Below, in pieces: positions 41,094 through 49,564 of a DNA stretch of 64,000 nt. The translations under genes and the position numbers were made by a program. The notes under the pieces were generated by a model that did no database searches, was not told the DNA's origin, and was given only the letters and a program-made list of their open reading frames with translations. Where the stretch lies: NCBI GenBank assembly GCA_025358255.1, contig JANYKC010000069.1:1-64000 (forward strand), written 5' to 3'. Numbering within the stretch: the first letter of the stretch is position 1; the number at the start of each line of letters is the position of its first letter. Source of the DNA: Spirochaetaceae bacterium. Its GTDB lineage: Bacteria; Spirochaetota; Spirochaetia; Treponematales; Rectinemataceae.

Positions 41094-42260
41094 CTATCCT
41101 CGGCCATCCTCGAGGCTCTTGCCGTCGCGCTTGGCGTCCCGGAGGTCGAAAGCGCCCTTGATGAACCGCTTGAGGCCGGACAGCGCCGGTCCAAGCCCGA
41201 TCAAGGCCCCCGCACCGAGGGCAATGAAACTTTGGGTCGTCGAGTAGTAATACATGCACCCGCCAAAGATCGCCGCGGCCACGATGAAATTCGTGAAGCC
41301 CTTGGAAATCTCGGTACGGGCCTTGTCCTGGCGTTTTGCGATCTCGGAAGGGCCGACAAGGCGCTGCGGGGACAGGTCCCGGAAGTTGTCATCGCTCAGG
41401 TCGGCGCCGGCCTCGCCGGCTCCCTCATCATCACCCATGGTTATCCTCAATCCGAGCCCCTTGCCCTCGCCGCCGTCAAGCACGGTCACTTCTGCCTTGT
41501 TCGCCGCCGCCTTCGCCTTCTCCCCCGCGCTGATGGCGGCATCAGCCGAAGAGGAGGTCGCATCGGCGATGCTCTTGGCGATGGCCCGGCCGATGGCCTC
41601 GCGTGCCACGGCGCGGACGGCGCTACGCGCCGCGGCCCGCGCCGCCTCACTGGTCTCCCGGGAACCGGGTCGCCGCGCTTCCCCAAGCGGGGGCCCTGTC
41701 GCCGTTTCGTCCCGCCCAGCGGTTTCCGCTTCAACCGTTGAATCCACGGCCTCGAGGATTTCATAGATATCCAGGGGCCGCTCGATGTTCTTGAGCGAAC
41801 GGCCGGCCAGCTGGCGCATGGACAGGTCGAGCTTGTTGGCGACTTGGCGCCAGACATCCTCGGATATGAGGATCTGGCCGGGGCCAGCCTCGGCCTTGAC
41901 CCGCGCGGCGACATTGACACCGTTGCCATAGACGCGGTTTTCGTCGCGCCAGATCTCGCCTAGATGGATACCTGCCCTCGGGCTGAGCCTTTCGTCGAGG
42001 GGCCTGGCCCGCCCGAGGGTGCAGGCCGAAAGCCTCAAGTGGATGGCACACTGGACGGCCCCCACCGCGCTGCCGAAAACGATGAGGAGCTCGTCGCCCG
42101 TCGCGTCCACGAGCTCTCCCCCATGCTCGGCTATGAGGGGGTCAACCAGGGTGCGGTATGCGTCCAGGAGGCCAAGTGCCCTCGGCTCGTCCCGCGCGAG
42201 GAGCTCGGTGAAGCCGGCGAGCTCGACAAAGAGGATGGCGGCGAGGGAGGTCGTTCGCAT
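41094..42260 (-). CDS. Class III nucleotide cyclase-domain protein with C-terminal membrane segment
   Basis: 388 residues. The N-terminal class III cyclase domain (about 1-170) has AAILFVELAGFTELLAR, where the first metal-binding Asp is Glu, then VDATGDELLIVFG with the second metal Asp, and VYGNGVNVAARVKAEAGPGQ with the Asn and Arg that stabilise the transition state. A long Ala-rich helical linker (about 200-265) and a short hydrophobic C-terminal stretch (NFIVAAAIFGGCMYYY, FIALGAGALIGLGPAL) follow. The Asp-to-Glu change may reduce activity or alter metal use. The start at 42260 is chosen as the first Met before the domain; upstream frame is shadow of the kinase gene. Confidence 0.82.
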   Translation of the reverse strand: MRTTSLAAILFVELAGFTELLARDEPRALGLLDAYRTLVDPLIAEHGGELVDATGDELLIVFGSAVGAVQCAIHLRLSACTLGRARPLDERLSPRAGIHLGEIWRDENRVYGNGVNVAARVKAEAGPGQILISEDVWRQVANKLDLSMRQLAGRSLKNIERPLDIYEILEAVDSTVEAETAGRDETATGPPLGEARRPGSRETSEAARAAARSAVRAVAREAIGRAIAKSIADATSSSADAAISAGEKAKAAANKAEVTVLDGGEGKGLGLRITMGDDEGAGEAGADLSDDNFRDLSPQRLVGPSEIAKRQDKARTEISKGFTNFIVAAAIFGGCMYYYSTTQSFIALGAGALIGLGPALSGLKRFIKGAFDLRDAKRDGKSLEDGRG

Positions 42261-42353
42261 ACGCGGATAGTAGCTCAGGTGGGGAAAGGGAACAAGCGCC
42301 GGGAGGACCTTGCACGAGCGGACCTTCGACCTTATGCTCTCGGACATCTTGGC

Positions 42354-42383
42354 TTCCCAACAATTTCGGTAGCACCCTAGAAT
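42354..42383 (+). promoter_or_regulatory. Deoxynucleoside kinase promoter overlapping IS end
   Basis: TTCCCA (42354-42359), 18-base spacer, TAGAAT (42378-42383), six bases before the ATG. The spacer and part of the -35 come from the solo inverted repeat. Confidence 0.5.
42357..42375 (-). repeat. Solo IS end inside deoxynucleoside kinase promoter
   Basis: CCAACAATTTCGGTAGCAC, reverse complement GTGCTACCGAAATTGTTGG, differs by one base from the arm at 22368-22386 and closely matches the IS ends at 5641 and 6863. No partner arm is seen within 200 bases. Confidence 0.75.
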
Positions 42384-42389
42384 GGCAGC

Positions 42390-43034
42390 ATGAAGAAATA
42401 CCTGGTCCTTGCCGGCAACATCGGCGCGGGAAAATCCACCCTCGTCGGTCTCTTGGCCGAACGCCTCGGTTTCAAGCCCTACTATGAACCGGTGGCCGAA
42501 AACCCCTACCTCAGCGATTTTTACGCCGACATGGTGCGCTGGGCCTTCCACTCCCAGCTCTTTTTCCTGACCCACCGCGTCAAAAGCCACCGCGCCCTCA
42601 TGAACGAGCCTTGGTCGGTCGTCCAGGACCGCTCCATCTACGAGGACGCAGAGGTCTTCGCCCGGAATCTCCATGAACAGGGCAGCATGACGGATCGCGA
42701 CTGGGACAGCTATCGCGAGCTCTATCGCACCCTCATAGGCCTCCTGCCGCCCCCCGACCTGGTCGTCTACCTCCGGGCATCGGTACCCACCCTCAAGAAG
42801 CGCATCTCCATGCGGGGTCGGGATTTCGAGGCGGCAATCCCCGACGGCTACCTGGGCGGCCTCAACCGCCTCTACGAGGAATGGATAGCTTCCTTCGACC
42901 TGGCACCCGTCCTGGTGGTCCCGGGAGACCGCCTCGACTTCGTCGCCGAGTCGAAGGACCTTGATTCCATCGTGACCACGATCACGGAACGGCTCCGTGA
43001 TCGACAGGGCGCCCTCTTCCCCTGGGACATGTAG
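42390..43034 (+). CDS. Deoxynucleoside kinase (dAK/dGK type)
   Basis: 214 residues. It phosphorylates deoxynucleosides in the salvage pathway. P-loop LAGNIGAGKSTLVGLLA at the N-terminus; YYEPVAENPYLSDFY (substrate Glu); VVQDRSIYEDAEVFAR, the ERS-like motif with the catalytic Asp-Arg; PPPDLVVYLRAS; and a LID-like KKRISMRGRDFE. Length fits the Firmicutes dAK/dGK group rather than thymidine kinase. The gene has no Shine-Dalgarno and starts six bases after its -10 box. Confidence 0.88.
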   Translation: MKKYLVLAGNIGAGKSTLVGLLAERLGFKPYYEPVAENPYLSDFYADMVRWAFHSQLFFLTHRVKSHRALMNEPWSVVQDRSIYEDAEVFARNLHEQGSMTDRDWDSYRELYRTLIGLLPPPDLVVYLRASVPTLKKRISMRGRDFEAAIPDGYLGGLNRLYEEWIASFDLAPVLVVPGDRLDFVAESKDLDSIVTTITERLRDRQGALFPWDM

Positions 43035-43119
43035 TGTACGGATTTTCCCACGGCAAGCCAGGCTTTTAGTACCTTTCGATGAGGCGAATCGCCGCCGCGA
43101 CAGGATGCAGGAGGTTTAT

Positions 43120-43641
43120 ATGGCAACGATCATGCACAGGGGAAACGAGATTCATACGACGGGAACCTTGCCCGCCATCGGCTCCAAGGCTCCGGGGTTT
43201 CGTCTCGTGAAAAGCGACCTATCCGACGCCCATTTGGAGGATTTCAAGGGAAACGTGAAGATCCTCAACATTGTGCCGAGCCTCGACACTTCGATCTGCG
43301 CCTTGTCAGCGAAGAAGTTCGACGCGGAGGCCGGCAAACTCGATGGAGTGGTCGTCCTCAACATCAGCGCCGACCTGCCCTTCGCCGCATCCCGGTTCTG
43401 CAAGGCCGAGGGCCTCTCCAACATCATCGCCCTTTCCCAGATGCGCGATCGGGCCTTCGGCCATGACTATGGCGTGGAAATCGTGGATGGTCTCCTTGCC
43501 GGCGTCCTTTCCAGGGCTGTCGTCGTCGTGGACGCCCAGGACAGGATCTTCTACACCGAGCAGGTCGGGGAGATCGGACGAGAGCCTGACTACCCGGCAG
43601 CCTTGGCGGCAGCCAAGGAAGCCGCAGGAATCCGCACCTAA
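43120..43641 (+). CDS. tpx: Thiol peroxidase (atypical 2-Cys peroxiredoxin)
   Basis: 173 residues. Reduces peroxides with thioredoxin. The peroxidatic Cys lies in VPSLDTSICALSAKKFD and the resolving Cys in SADLPFAASRFCKAEGL, the pair diagnostic of Tpx. FGHDYGVEIVDGLLAGVLSRAVVVVD completes the signature. Start at 43120: AGGAGG lies about 5 bases upstream, and the frame upstream is not coding. It stands alone between the kinase and HD-GYP genes. Confidence 0.95.
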   Translation: MATIMHRGNEIHTTGTLPAIGSKAPGFRLVKSDLSDAHLEDFKGNVKILNIVPSLDTSICALSAKKFDAEAGKLDGVVVLNISADLPFAASRFCKAEGLSNIIALSQMRDRAFGHDYGVEIVDGLLAGVLSRAVVVVDAQDRIFYTEQVGEIGREPDYPAALAAAKEAAGIRT

Positions 43642-43682
43642 AAAGCCCAATTCCGACATACGACGCACTATACTCATCCGTG

Positions 43683-44720
43683 ATGAGCGACAAAGAGCGC
43701 CCGACCATTCTCTGTGTGGATGATGAACGCATCGTCCTCCTCAGCCTGAAATCCAAGCTGCGGGCCCAACTGGGGTCGGAAGCCCGGATCGAAACGGCCG
43801 AGTCCGGGGAGGACGCCCTCCACCTCGTGGACGAGCTCATCCTCGAGGGGGTTCCCATCGCCCTCGTCCTCTCCGACCTCCGGATGCCGGGCATGAACGG
43901 CGATGTCCTCCTCGCGAAGATCCGGGAAAAAAGCCCCGACACCCTCAATGTCCTCCTGACCGGCTATGCCGACCTTGAGGCCGTGGCCAACGCGGTGAAC
44001 AGGGCCGGACTGTATCGCTACCTTACCAAGCCCTGGCGCAGGGACGACCTCATCCTGACCGTCAGGGAAGCCTTGCGCTCCTGGTCCAGCGAGATGCTCC
44101 TGCGGGAGAAGAGCCGCACCATCGAGCTCCTCACCGTGGCCATGGTCACCGCCCTTGAAAACGTCAACCTCGTGAGCGACGAGGACACCGGTCATCATGT
44201 GCGCCGCGTCGGGGCATACTCGCGCATCATCGCGGAAGGCATGAAGACCGAAGAAAGCTTCCTGAAACGCATTGGCCTCTATGCCTCCCTCCATGACATC
44301 GGCAAGGTGGGCGTCCCGCGGGAAATCCTGATATCAGGCCTCCGCTACAAGCCGGAGGAGCGCGACCTGATGAAGCGCCACGTCGAGTACGGCGGCCGGA
44401 TGCTCGATATGGAGGGCGTGGACCGGATGGCGCGCAACGTGGCCCTCTACCACCATGAGCGCTGGGACGGCAACGGATACGCGAAGGGTCTCGCCGGCGA
44501 GGACATTCCCATCGAAGCCCGGATCGTGGCCGTGGCAGACGTCTTCGACGCCCTCACGACAGCCAGGCCATACAAGAAAGCCTTCACCCCCGATGACGCC
44601 GTGAGGGAGATAAGGGAGGGCTCAGGCAAGGCCTTCGACCCCACCGTCGTCGACGCCTTCCTGGCCCGCTTGGACGACATCATCGAACACTGCGCCTGCA
44701 ACTCCCCCACGAAGGGATAG
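43683..44720 (+). CDS. Receiver-HD-GYP response regulator
   Basis: 345 residues. The receiver (about 5-125) has ILCVDDERIVLLSL, the phospho-acceptor Asp in ALVLSDLRMPGMNG and the Lys in YLTKPWR. The HD-GYP domain (about 150-335) has YASLHDIGKVG (HD), HVEYGG, HHERWDGNGYAKGLAGEDIP (the GYP triplet is GYA) and VADVFDALTTARPY. Members hydrolyse cyclic di-GMP; the GYP-to-GYA change is outside the metal site and activity is plausible. A TATACT box at 43669-43674 lies eight bases before the ATG (or five before GTG at 43680), again fitting a leaderless transcript. Confidence 0.88.
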   Translation: MSDKERPTILCVDDERIVLLSLKSKLRAQLGSEARIETAESGEDALHLVDELILEGVPIALVLSDLRMPGMNGDVLLAKIREKSPDTLNVLLTGYADLEAVANAVNRAGLYRYLTKPWRRDDLILTVREALRSWSSEMLLREKSRTIELLTVAMVTALENVNLVSDEDTGHHVRRVGAYSRIIAEGMKTEESFLKRIGLYASLHDIGKVGVPREILISGLRYKPEERDLMKRHVEYGGRMLDMEGVDRMARNVALYHHERWDGNGYAKGLAGEDIPIEARIVAVADVFDALTTARPYKKAFTPDDAVREIREGSGKAFDPTVVDAFLARLDDIIEHCACNSPTKG

Positions 44721-44901
44721 TCCGCCGGCCACCGGCCCTGCGCGGATCACCCCAGAGGGCTCGGAGGAGATCACGGAGGGAAAAGGAAGGGAGGATCGGC
44801 GTGGGAAGCAAGCCTCCCAGCGCCAACCCTCCCCTGGTTTCCTCTCCGTGGTCCCTGCGCCCAGGCCCGACTGGTCCCCATGGCGCATGAAACCAAGGTA
44901 A
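44721..44901. other. Intergenic space between convergent HD-GYP and fhs genes
   Basis: About 180 bases. No gene, and no clear T-run terminator; a few GC-rich stems are possible. Confidence 0.5.
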
Positions 44902-46665
44902 TTACGACAATCCGCTGATGAGCCCGGTCTCGGTGTCGATGTCCATCCCGAGGTAGCCCGGTTTCGAGGGCAGGCCAGGCATGGTGTTGATGTCGCCGGA
45001 AAGCGGGTAGACAAATCCCGCGCCGGCCGCCAGCCTGATGTCGGTGATCGGGAAGGCGAAGCCCTTAGGGGCTCCCTTCATCGCGGGGTCGTGCGAGAAG
45101 GAGTACTGGGTCTTGGCCATGCAGATCGGGAGCTTGTCGTAGCCGAGCTTGGAGAAGGTCTCGATCTTTGACTCGGCATCCGGCGAGTAGGTCACGCTGC
45201 CGGCTCCGTATACCTCAAAGGCTATCTTCTCGATCTTCGCCTTGATGGAGAGCTCGAGGCCATAGAGGGGGGCCGCTTTCGAGGGTCCCGCGCTGGCCTT
45301 GTCCACGGCCCGCGCAAGGTCGGCGGCGCCTTCGCCACCCTCGGCCCAGTTCCGGGTCACGACGGCGTCAGCCGCCCCTGCGGCGATGGCCGCCTCGCGG
45401 ATGAGGTCCCACTCGGCCTGGCTGTCCGTCGGAAATGCGTTTATCGCCACCACGGCCGGAAGGCCGAATTTCCTCATGACGGCCAGATGGGCCACGAGGT
45501 TGGCCAGGCCTTTCTTCACGAGCTCGCGGTCCTCCTGGATATAGGCGGCGGCCAGCGGCTTGCCAGGCGTGACCTTTGGCCCGCCGCCGTGCATCTTGAG
45601 GGCGCGGACCGTGGCCACGACGACTGCCGCGTCGGGCATGAGGCCCGAGGCCCGGCACTTGATGTCGATGAACTTCTCGCAGCCCATGTCCGCTCCGAAG
45701 CCCGATTCGGTGACCACGAAGTCGCCGATCTTCACGCCCATGAGGTCGGCGAGGATGGAGGAGTTGCCATGGGCGATGTTGGCGAAGGGCCCTGCATGCA
45801 CGAAGGCCAGCTGCTCCTCGAGGGTCTGGAGGATGTTGGGCTTGAGGGCGTCCTTCATGAGGATGGTCATCGCGCCTGCGACACCGAGGTCTTCGGTGGT
45901 CACCTGCTTGCCCGACTTGTCCAGGCCAAGGACGATGCGGCCGATGCGCTCCCGGAGGTCCTTGAGGCTCGTGGCGAGGGCCAGGATGGCCATGACCTCG
46001 GAGGCGACCGCGATGTCGAATCCGGCCTCCCGCAAGGGGCCGTTGTCGATGCCGCCCACGCCTGTCATCACCTGGCGGAGGGTGCGGTCGTTCATGTCCA
46101 TCACGCGGCGCCACCAGACCTCGTAGGGATCGAGGTTGAGCTTGTGGAGGCCGAGCTTCTCGAAATAGGCCTCTGACCAGCGCGACTCATGGTACATGCG
46201 GGCGTCGAGCGCGGCGGCGCAGAGGTTGTGGGCAGCCTCGACGGCGTGGATGTCGCCGGTGAGGTGGAGGTTGAAGTCGGCCATGGGCACGATCTGCGAA
46301 TAGCCGCCGCCCGCCGCCCCGCCCTTGATGCCGAAGGTCGGACCCATCGAGGGTTGCCGGATCGCGGCGATCGCCTTCTTCCCGATGACGCCGAAACCCT
46401 GGGCCAATCCCACCGTGGTCGTCGATTTGCCCTCGCCCAAGGGGGTGGGCGTGATCGCCGTGACATCGATGTACTTGGCGCGATTGGGAAGCGCGGCCTT
46501 GTCCTTGAGGAACTCGAGCCTCACCTTCGCCTTGTCCGAGCCATAGTGCTCGATATATTCCTCGCCGATGCCATAGCGTGCGGCGATTTCGGAAATTGGC
46601 CGTACCGAGGCCTCCTGGGCAATGTCTATGTCGCTTGGTACCGGTTTGCGCTTCGTAACGGACAC
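44902..46665 (-). CDS. fhs: Formate--tetrahydrofolate ligase
   Basis: ATP-dependent formation of 10-formyl-THF from formate; central to the Wood-Ljungdahl methyl branch and to one-carbon supply. The 587 residues carry the P-loop ITPTPLGEGKSTTTVGLAQG, RQPSMGPTFGIKGGAAGGGYSQ and the EKFIDIKCRASGLMPDAAVVVATVRALKMHGG region typical of Fhs. It is slightly longer than the usual 555-560 residues because of the N-terminal 25 residues. The start is GTG at 46665, six bases after GGAGG; the frame continues upstream without coding support. No folD or acs/cdh genes are adjacent, so acetogenesis cannot be inferred from this window alone. Confidence 0.95.
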   Translation of the reverse strand: MSVTKRKPVPSDIDIAQEASVRPISEIAARYGIGEEYIEHYGSDKAKVRLEFLKDKAALPNRAKYIDVTAITPTPLGEGKSTTTVGLAQGFGVIGKKAIAAIRQPSMGPTFGIKGGAAGGGYSQIVPMADFNLHLTGDIHAVEAAHNLCAAALDARMYHESRWSEAYFEKLGLHKLNLDPYEVWWRRVMDMNDRTLRQVMTGVGGIDNGPLREAGFDIAVASEVMAILALATSLKDLRERIGRIVLGLDKSGKQVTTEDLGVAGAMTILMKDALKPNILQTLEEQLAFVHAGPFANIAHGNSSILADLMGVKIGDFVVTESGFGADMGCEKFIDIKCRASGLMPDAAVVVATVRALKMHGGGPKVTPGKPLAAAYIQEDRELVKKGLANLVAHLAVMRKFGLPAVVAINAFPTDSQAEWDLIREAAIAAGAADAVVTRNWAEGGEGAADLARAVDKASAGPSKAAPLYGLELSIKAKIEKIAFEVYGAGSVTYSPDAESKIETFSKLGYDKLPICMAKTQYSFSHDPAMKGAPKGFAFPITDIRLAAGAGFVYPLSGDINTMPGLPSKPGYLGMDIDTETGLISGLS

Positions 46666-46846
46666 AATGAGCCTCCTCACATGTTGCACTAGAAACTAAT
46701 CCCGACTGGCTGCCGCGTCAACGACAGAAGCAGCCATTGACGATCTCGTCTCCTCGGCCGAAGAGGGAAGTCCGGCAGCTGCATGACAAAATACCTGTCC
46801 ATGTCATAATAAAATAATAACTTTCTCTAATTCGAAAGAAATACTC

Positions 46847-46874
46847 TTGAATGTCCAATTTAAAGTACTATATT
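46847..46874 (+). promoter_or_regulatory. Promoter for beta-helix lipoprotein gene
   Basis: TTGAAT (46847-46852), 16-base spacer, TATATT (46869-46874), within the AT-rich intergenic region 46690-46960, which holds no gene. It leaves an 80-base leader with TGGAGG before the ATG. Confidence 0.5.
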
Positions 46875-46960
46875 TTGGGTATGCTCTGACTTTCGCTCTG
46901 CGATGTAAGAAAGCGTAGAAAATTGGCTCCTTTTTTATCTTATTTCGTAGTGGAGGTCGT

Positions 46961-48499
46961 ATGAAGACTAGTAGATCGATCGTCTGGGTCCTTTTGCTCG
47001 GCCTGGTATTGGTGCTCGGCTCCTGCGCCAATATTCTGCAGCTTTTTGGAGCCGCGGACCCGACCCTGACCATTTCCGCCGACACCGCCGCCCTCGTGGT
47101 CGGTGGAACGGCCGCCGAAACCTCGGTTACCATCACCGTGACGGCACTCGACAAATCAGGAAAGGCTGACACCTACACCGCTGTCAGCAACCATGCCACG
47201 ATCGCCTCGGTCACCAAGACAACGGCCAGCTTTACCATCACCGCGGTCGCCGTAGGAACGGCGGAAATAACCGTAACCAGCGCCGGCGGCGTCACCAAGA
47301 CGGTCACCGTCACGGTAACCGCGCCGGCGGCCACGACGACGCTCGCGACGCCGGCCGCCTTCACCAAGACGGCGATGACCGCCGATGGCGGCACCTTCAC
47401 CTGGACCGCGGTGACTAACGCGTCGGACTATTGGCTGTACCATAGCACGTCCAACAGCATCTCATCCGCCGTCGGCACGAACTTCACCGGGACGAGCGGG
47501 ACCATGACCGGCCTCTCGGCAAGCACGGCCTACTACTTCTGGCTCACCGCGGACGCCACAGGATACCTCGAGAGCGATCCGACGGCGGCGATCGGACCCT
47601 ATACGACCCTTTCGGGCGTTGCGGTCACTCCGCTGGCCACTCCCGGGACCTTCGCCTATGTGGCCGCGAGCGTGACGGATTCGACCGCCGACTTCAGCTG
47701 GAACGCCGTCACGAACGCTACCGGCTATTACGTCTATTACGGCACGGCCAACGATTCCGCCGCAGCGACCTCATGGGACGGTCCCTTCACCGGCACCACC
47801 GGGACGGTGACTGGCCTCGCTCCCAGCACCCAGTACTACTTCTTCGTCACCGCCTACGACAGCACCGCCGCCCATAGCGAGAGCGCGAAGTCGGCAAGCA
47901 CCGTGACCGCGACGACCGTGGCGAGCCAGTATACGATCACGACCGCGGTGAACTGGTCTGGCGCAAAGCACCTCACCCAGAACCTCTACATCGACCAGGG
48001 CGGAAGCGTCACCATAGCGGCCGGCACAGTGGTCACCCTCGATCCCGGAGTGTACATCTATGTGAACTATACCACCACCGACAACACCGACTATCTCACT
48101 GGTGGCAAGCTCATCGTTAACGGGACCTCCGGCAGCAAGGTCACCTTCAAGACCTCCGTTCCACCGACGACCAGCTATACGGAAGGGTGGTACGGCCTTT
48201 ATGTCTATGCGGGCGGTTCGGCTGTGATTGCCAATGCCATCATCCGCGACGCCGGCAACTATTGCGCGATCGAGAATTCGGGCGCCCTCAACATCCAGGA
48301 CAGCACGATATCGCTCAACTGGGACGGCGGCATCAACGTATCCAATTCGCATGCCGCGACCCTCGTGCAGAACAACGTCATCGAGAACAACTTCCTGTAC
48401 AACTTCGGCTCGGAGTGGGAGCTCGACATCGGCGGCAACGCCTTCGTGACCTACGCCGGCAACACCGGATCCGACCTGGTGGCCTTTACCAAGCCCTGA
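46961..48499 (+). CDS. Lipoprotein with Ig-like, fibronectin III and parallel beta-helix regions
   Basis: 512 residues. A lipoprotein signal ends VLVLGSCAN with Cys at about 23. The next 95 residues are a BIG2-like immunoglobulin fold (LTISADTAALVVGGTAAE to VTVTVTAP). Two fibronectin type III-like repeats follow (FTWTAVTNASDYWLYHSTS to GLSASTAYYFWLTA; FSWNAVTNATGYYVYYGTA to GLAPSTQYYFFVTA). The rest is a right-handed beta-helix (GSVTIAAGTVVTLDPGVYIY, IVNGTSGSKVTFKT, NAIIRDAGNYCAIENSGALN). It is a probable surface adhesin or carbohydrate-binding protein. A related protein lies at 49565 on the other strand. Confidence 0.85.
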   Translation: MKTSRSIVWVLLLGLVLVLGSCANILQLFGAADPTLTISADTAALVVGGTAAETSVTITVTALDKSGKADTYTAVSNHATIASVTKTTASFTITAVAVGTAEITVTSAGGVTKTVTVTVTAPAATTTLATPAAFTKTAMTADGGTFTWTAVTNASDYWLYHSTSNSISSAVGTNFTGTSGTMTGLSASTAYYFWLTADATGYLESDPTAAIGPYTTLSGVAVTPLATPGTFAYVAASVTDSTADFSWNAVTNATGYYVYYGTANDSAAATSWDGPFTGTTGTVTGLAPSTQYYFFVTAYDSTAAHSESAKSASTVTATTVASQYTITTAVNWSGAKHLTQNLYIDQGGSVTIAAGTVVTLDPGVYIYVNYTTTDNTDYLTGGKLIVNGTSGSKVTFKTSVPPTTSYTEGWYGLYVYAGGSAVIANAIIRDAGNYCAIENSGALNIQDSTISLNWDGGINVSNSHAATLVQNNVIENNFLYNFGSEWELDIGGNAFVTYAGNTGSDLVAFTKP

Positions 48500-48535
48500 G
48501 GATTGGGAGGCCGGAGTCGCTGAACGCCGATGGAT

Positions 48536-48569
48536 AGAGGGGCTGCCCGAAAGGGCAGCCCCTCTTTTT
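48536..48569 (+). terminator. Strong intrinsic terminator
   Basis: A 13-bp perfect stem AGAGGGGCTGCCC / GGGCAGCCCCTCT with a GAAA loop, followed by TTTT. It ends the lipoprotein transcript. Confidence 0.92.
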
Positions 48570-48628
48570 GCGCCTCCTGTGGGCACCAGTCATGCCTTCG
48601 CCGCAAGCGACTCCCTCCTGCCTTCGCG

Positions 48629-48657
48629 TTGACAAGGTTTTCGCGCCGGAGTATCGT
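48629..48657 (+). promoter_or_regulatory. HEPN-MNT promoter, probably leaderless
   Basis: TTGACA (48629-48634), 17-base spacer, TATCGT (48652-48657), seven bases before the ATG at 48665. No Shine-Dalgarno precedes the start codon. Confidence 0.6.
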
Positions 48658-48664
48658 CAACGAT

Positions 48665-49072
48665 ATGGCATACAGCGGAGCGGCAAAAAAAGCCCTTGGG
48701 CAACTCGAAAAAGCATTGCGCTTTGCCAAGGACGCCGAAGGCAAGGACCCCGACCTCTTTGAGCAATTCAGGAACTCGGTGATCCAGACCTTTGAATACT
48801 CCTACGAACTGACCACGAAACTGCTCCGCCGCTGCCTTGCCGAAAGGGCAGCAGCGGAGGACGAAATCCTGACACAGTCATTCCCGGACCTGCTGCGCGT
48901 CGCCGCGCACGATGGCTTGATTGAATCCGTTGAACTCTGGTTGGCATTCCGGACGGTGCGCAACAAGACGAGCCATGGCTACGAGGAATCCTTCGCCGCG
49001 GAAGCGTATGCCCACGCAGCGGAATTCCTGTCTGCGGCGACAGCCCTTCTTCGCGTCCTGGAGCCAGGATGA
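48665..49072 (+). CDS. HEPN-domain toxin of HEPN-MNT pair (HepT-like)
   Basis: 135-residue all-helical protein of the HI0074/nucleotidyltransferase substrate-binding family. The C-terminal third carries RNKTSHGY, an exact R-X4-H-X-Y motif: R and H are the RNase residues of HEPN toxins, and the Tyr is the residue that the MNT partner modifies with AMP in characterised HepT/MntA systems. The stop overlaps the start of the MNT gene by four bases. The ATG at 48665 is placed seven bases after a -10 box. Function as a toxin is inferred from motif and partner. Confidence 0.85.
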   Translation: MAYSGAAKKALGQLEKALRFAKDAEGKDPDLFEQFRNSVIQTFEYSYELTTKLLRRCLAERAAAEDEILTQSFPDLLRVAAHDGLIESVELWLAFRTVRNKTSHGYEESFAAEAYAHAAEFLSAATALLRVLEPG

Positions 49073-49368
49073 AACCGATCCCGGGCATCGCACCACGAGA
49101 CCTAGCCAATCTGGCTGCCATGCTCGAGCCCATCATGGGGGATCATTCGCTATCCCTGTTCGGATCCCGCGCCCGTGGCGGCTACGGCGACTTCTCGGAC
49201 ATCGACATCGTCGCCGAGGGGACCGAGCCGATCCCGCTCGCCGTCTTGGCCAAGGTGGAAAGCGCCCTCTCGGAATCGGACTTGCCCGTCAAGGTAGACC
49301 TGGTGGACGCCCGCCGGGCCTCGGCCGAATTCCTCGAACTCATCGCCAAGGACCTCGTTCGGCTCTAG
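49069..49368 (+). CDS. Minimal nucleotidyltransferase antitoxin of HEPN-MNT pair (MntA-like)
   Basis: 99 residues. The pol-beta-type core reads LSLFGSRARGGYGDFSDIDIV, with the GSRARG and SDID metal-binding signature; a third acidic residue lies in VKVDLVDARR. In the characterised pairs this enzyme adds AMP to the HEPN toxin tyrosine and silences it. Length is typical of minimal MNT proteins. It is coupled to the toxin gene by ATGA and sits between two lipoprotein genes, a common accessory-island position. Confidence 0.87.
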   Translation: MKPIPGIAPRDLANLAAMLEPIMGDHSLSLFGSRARGGYGDFSDIDIVAEGTEPIPLAVLAKVESALSESDLPVKVDLVDARRASAEFLELIAKDLVRL

Positions 49369-49506
49369 ATCCTTCCTTTCCCAGGAATCCCTAACAGCAT
49401 CTGCCTCTGCGTTCCCTGCGTGAAGACACTCACTTCTCAGTACGTCCTTGCCTTCTCCCGCTTCCTCGCCCACTCAAGCCCAATCCCGACTTGGTGCGGC
49501 GCCAAC

Positions 49507-49533
49507 AAGGACGGGGGACTTGCCCCCGTCCTT
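49507..49533. terminator. Bidirectional hairpin between MNT gene and convergent lipoprotein gene
   Basis: AAGGACGGGGG pairs perfectly with CCCCCGTCCTT around ACTTG. Short T or A runs flank it. It probably stops transcripts from both sides. The surrounding 49369-49564 holds no gene. Confidence 0.7.
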
Positions 49534-49564
49534 CTCGATCAATTGACAGGTCCGCTGTTCGATT

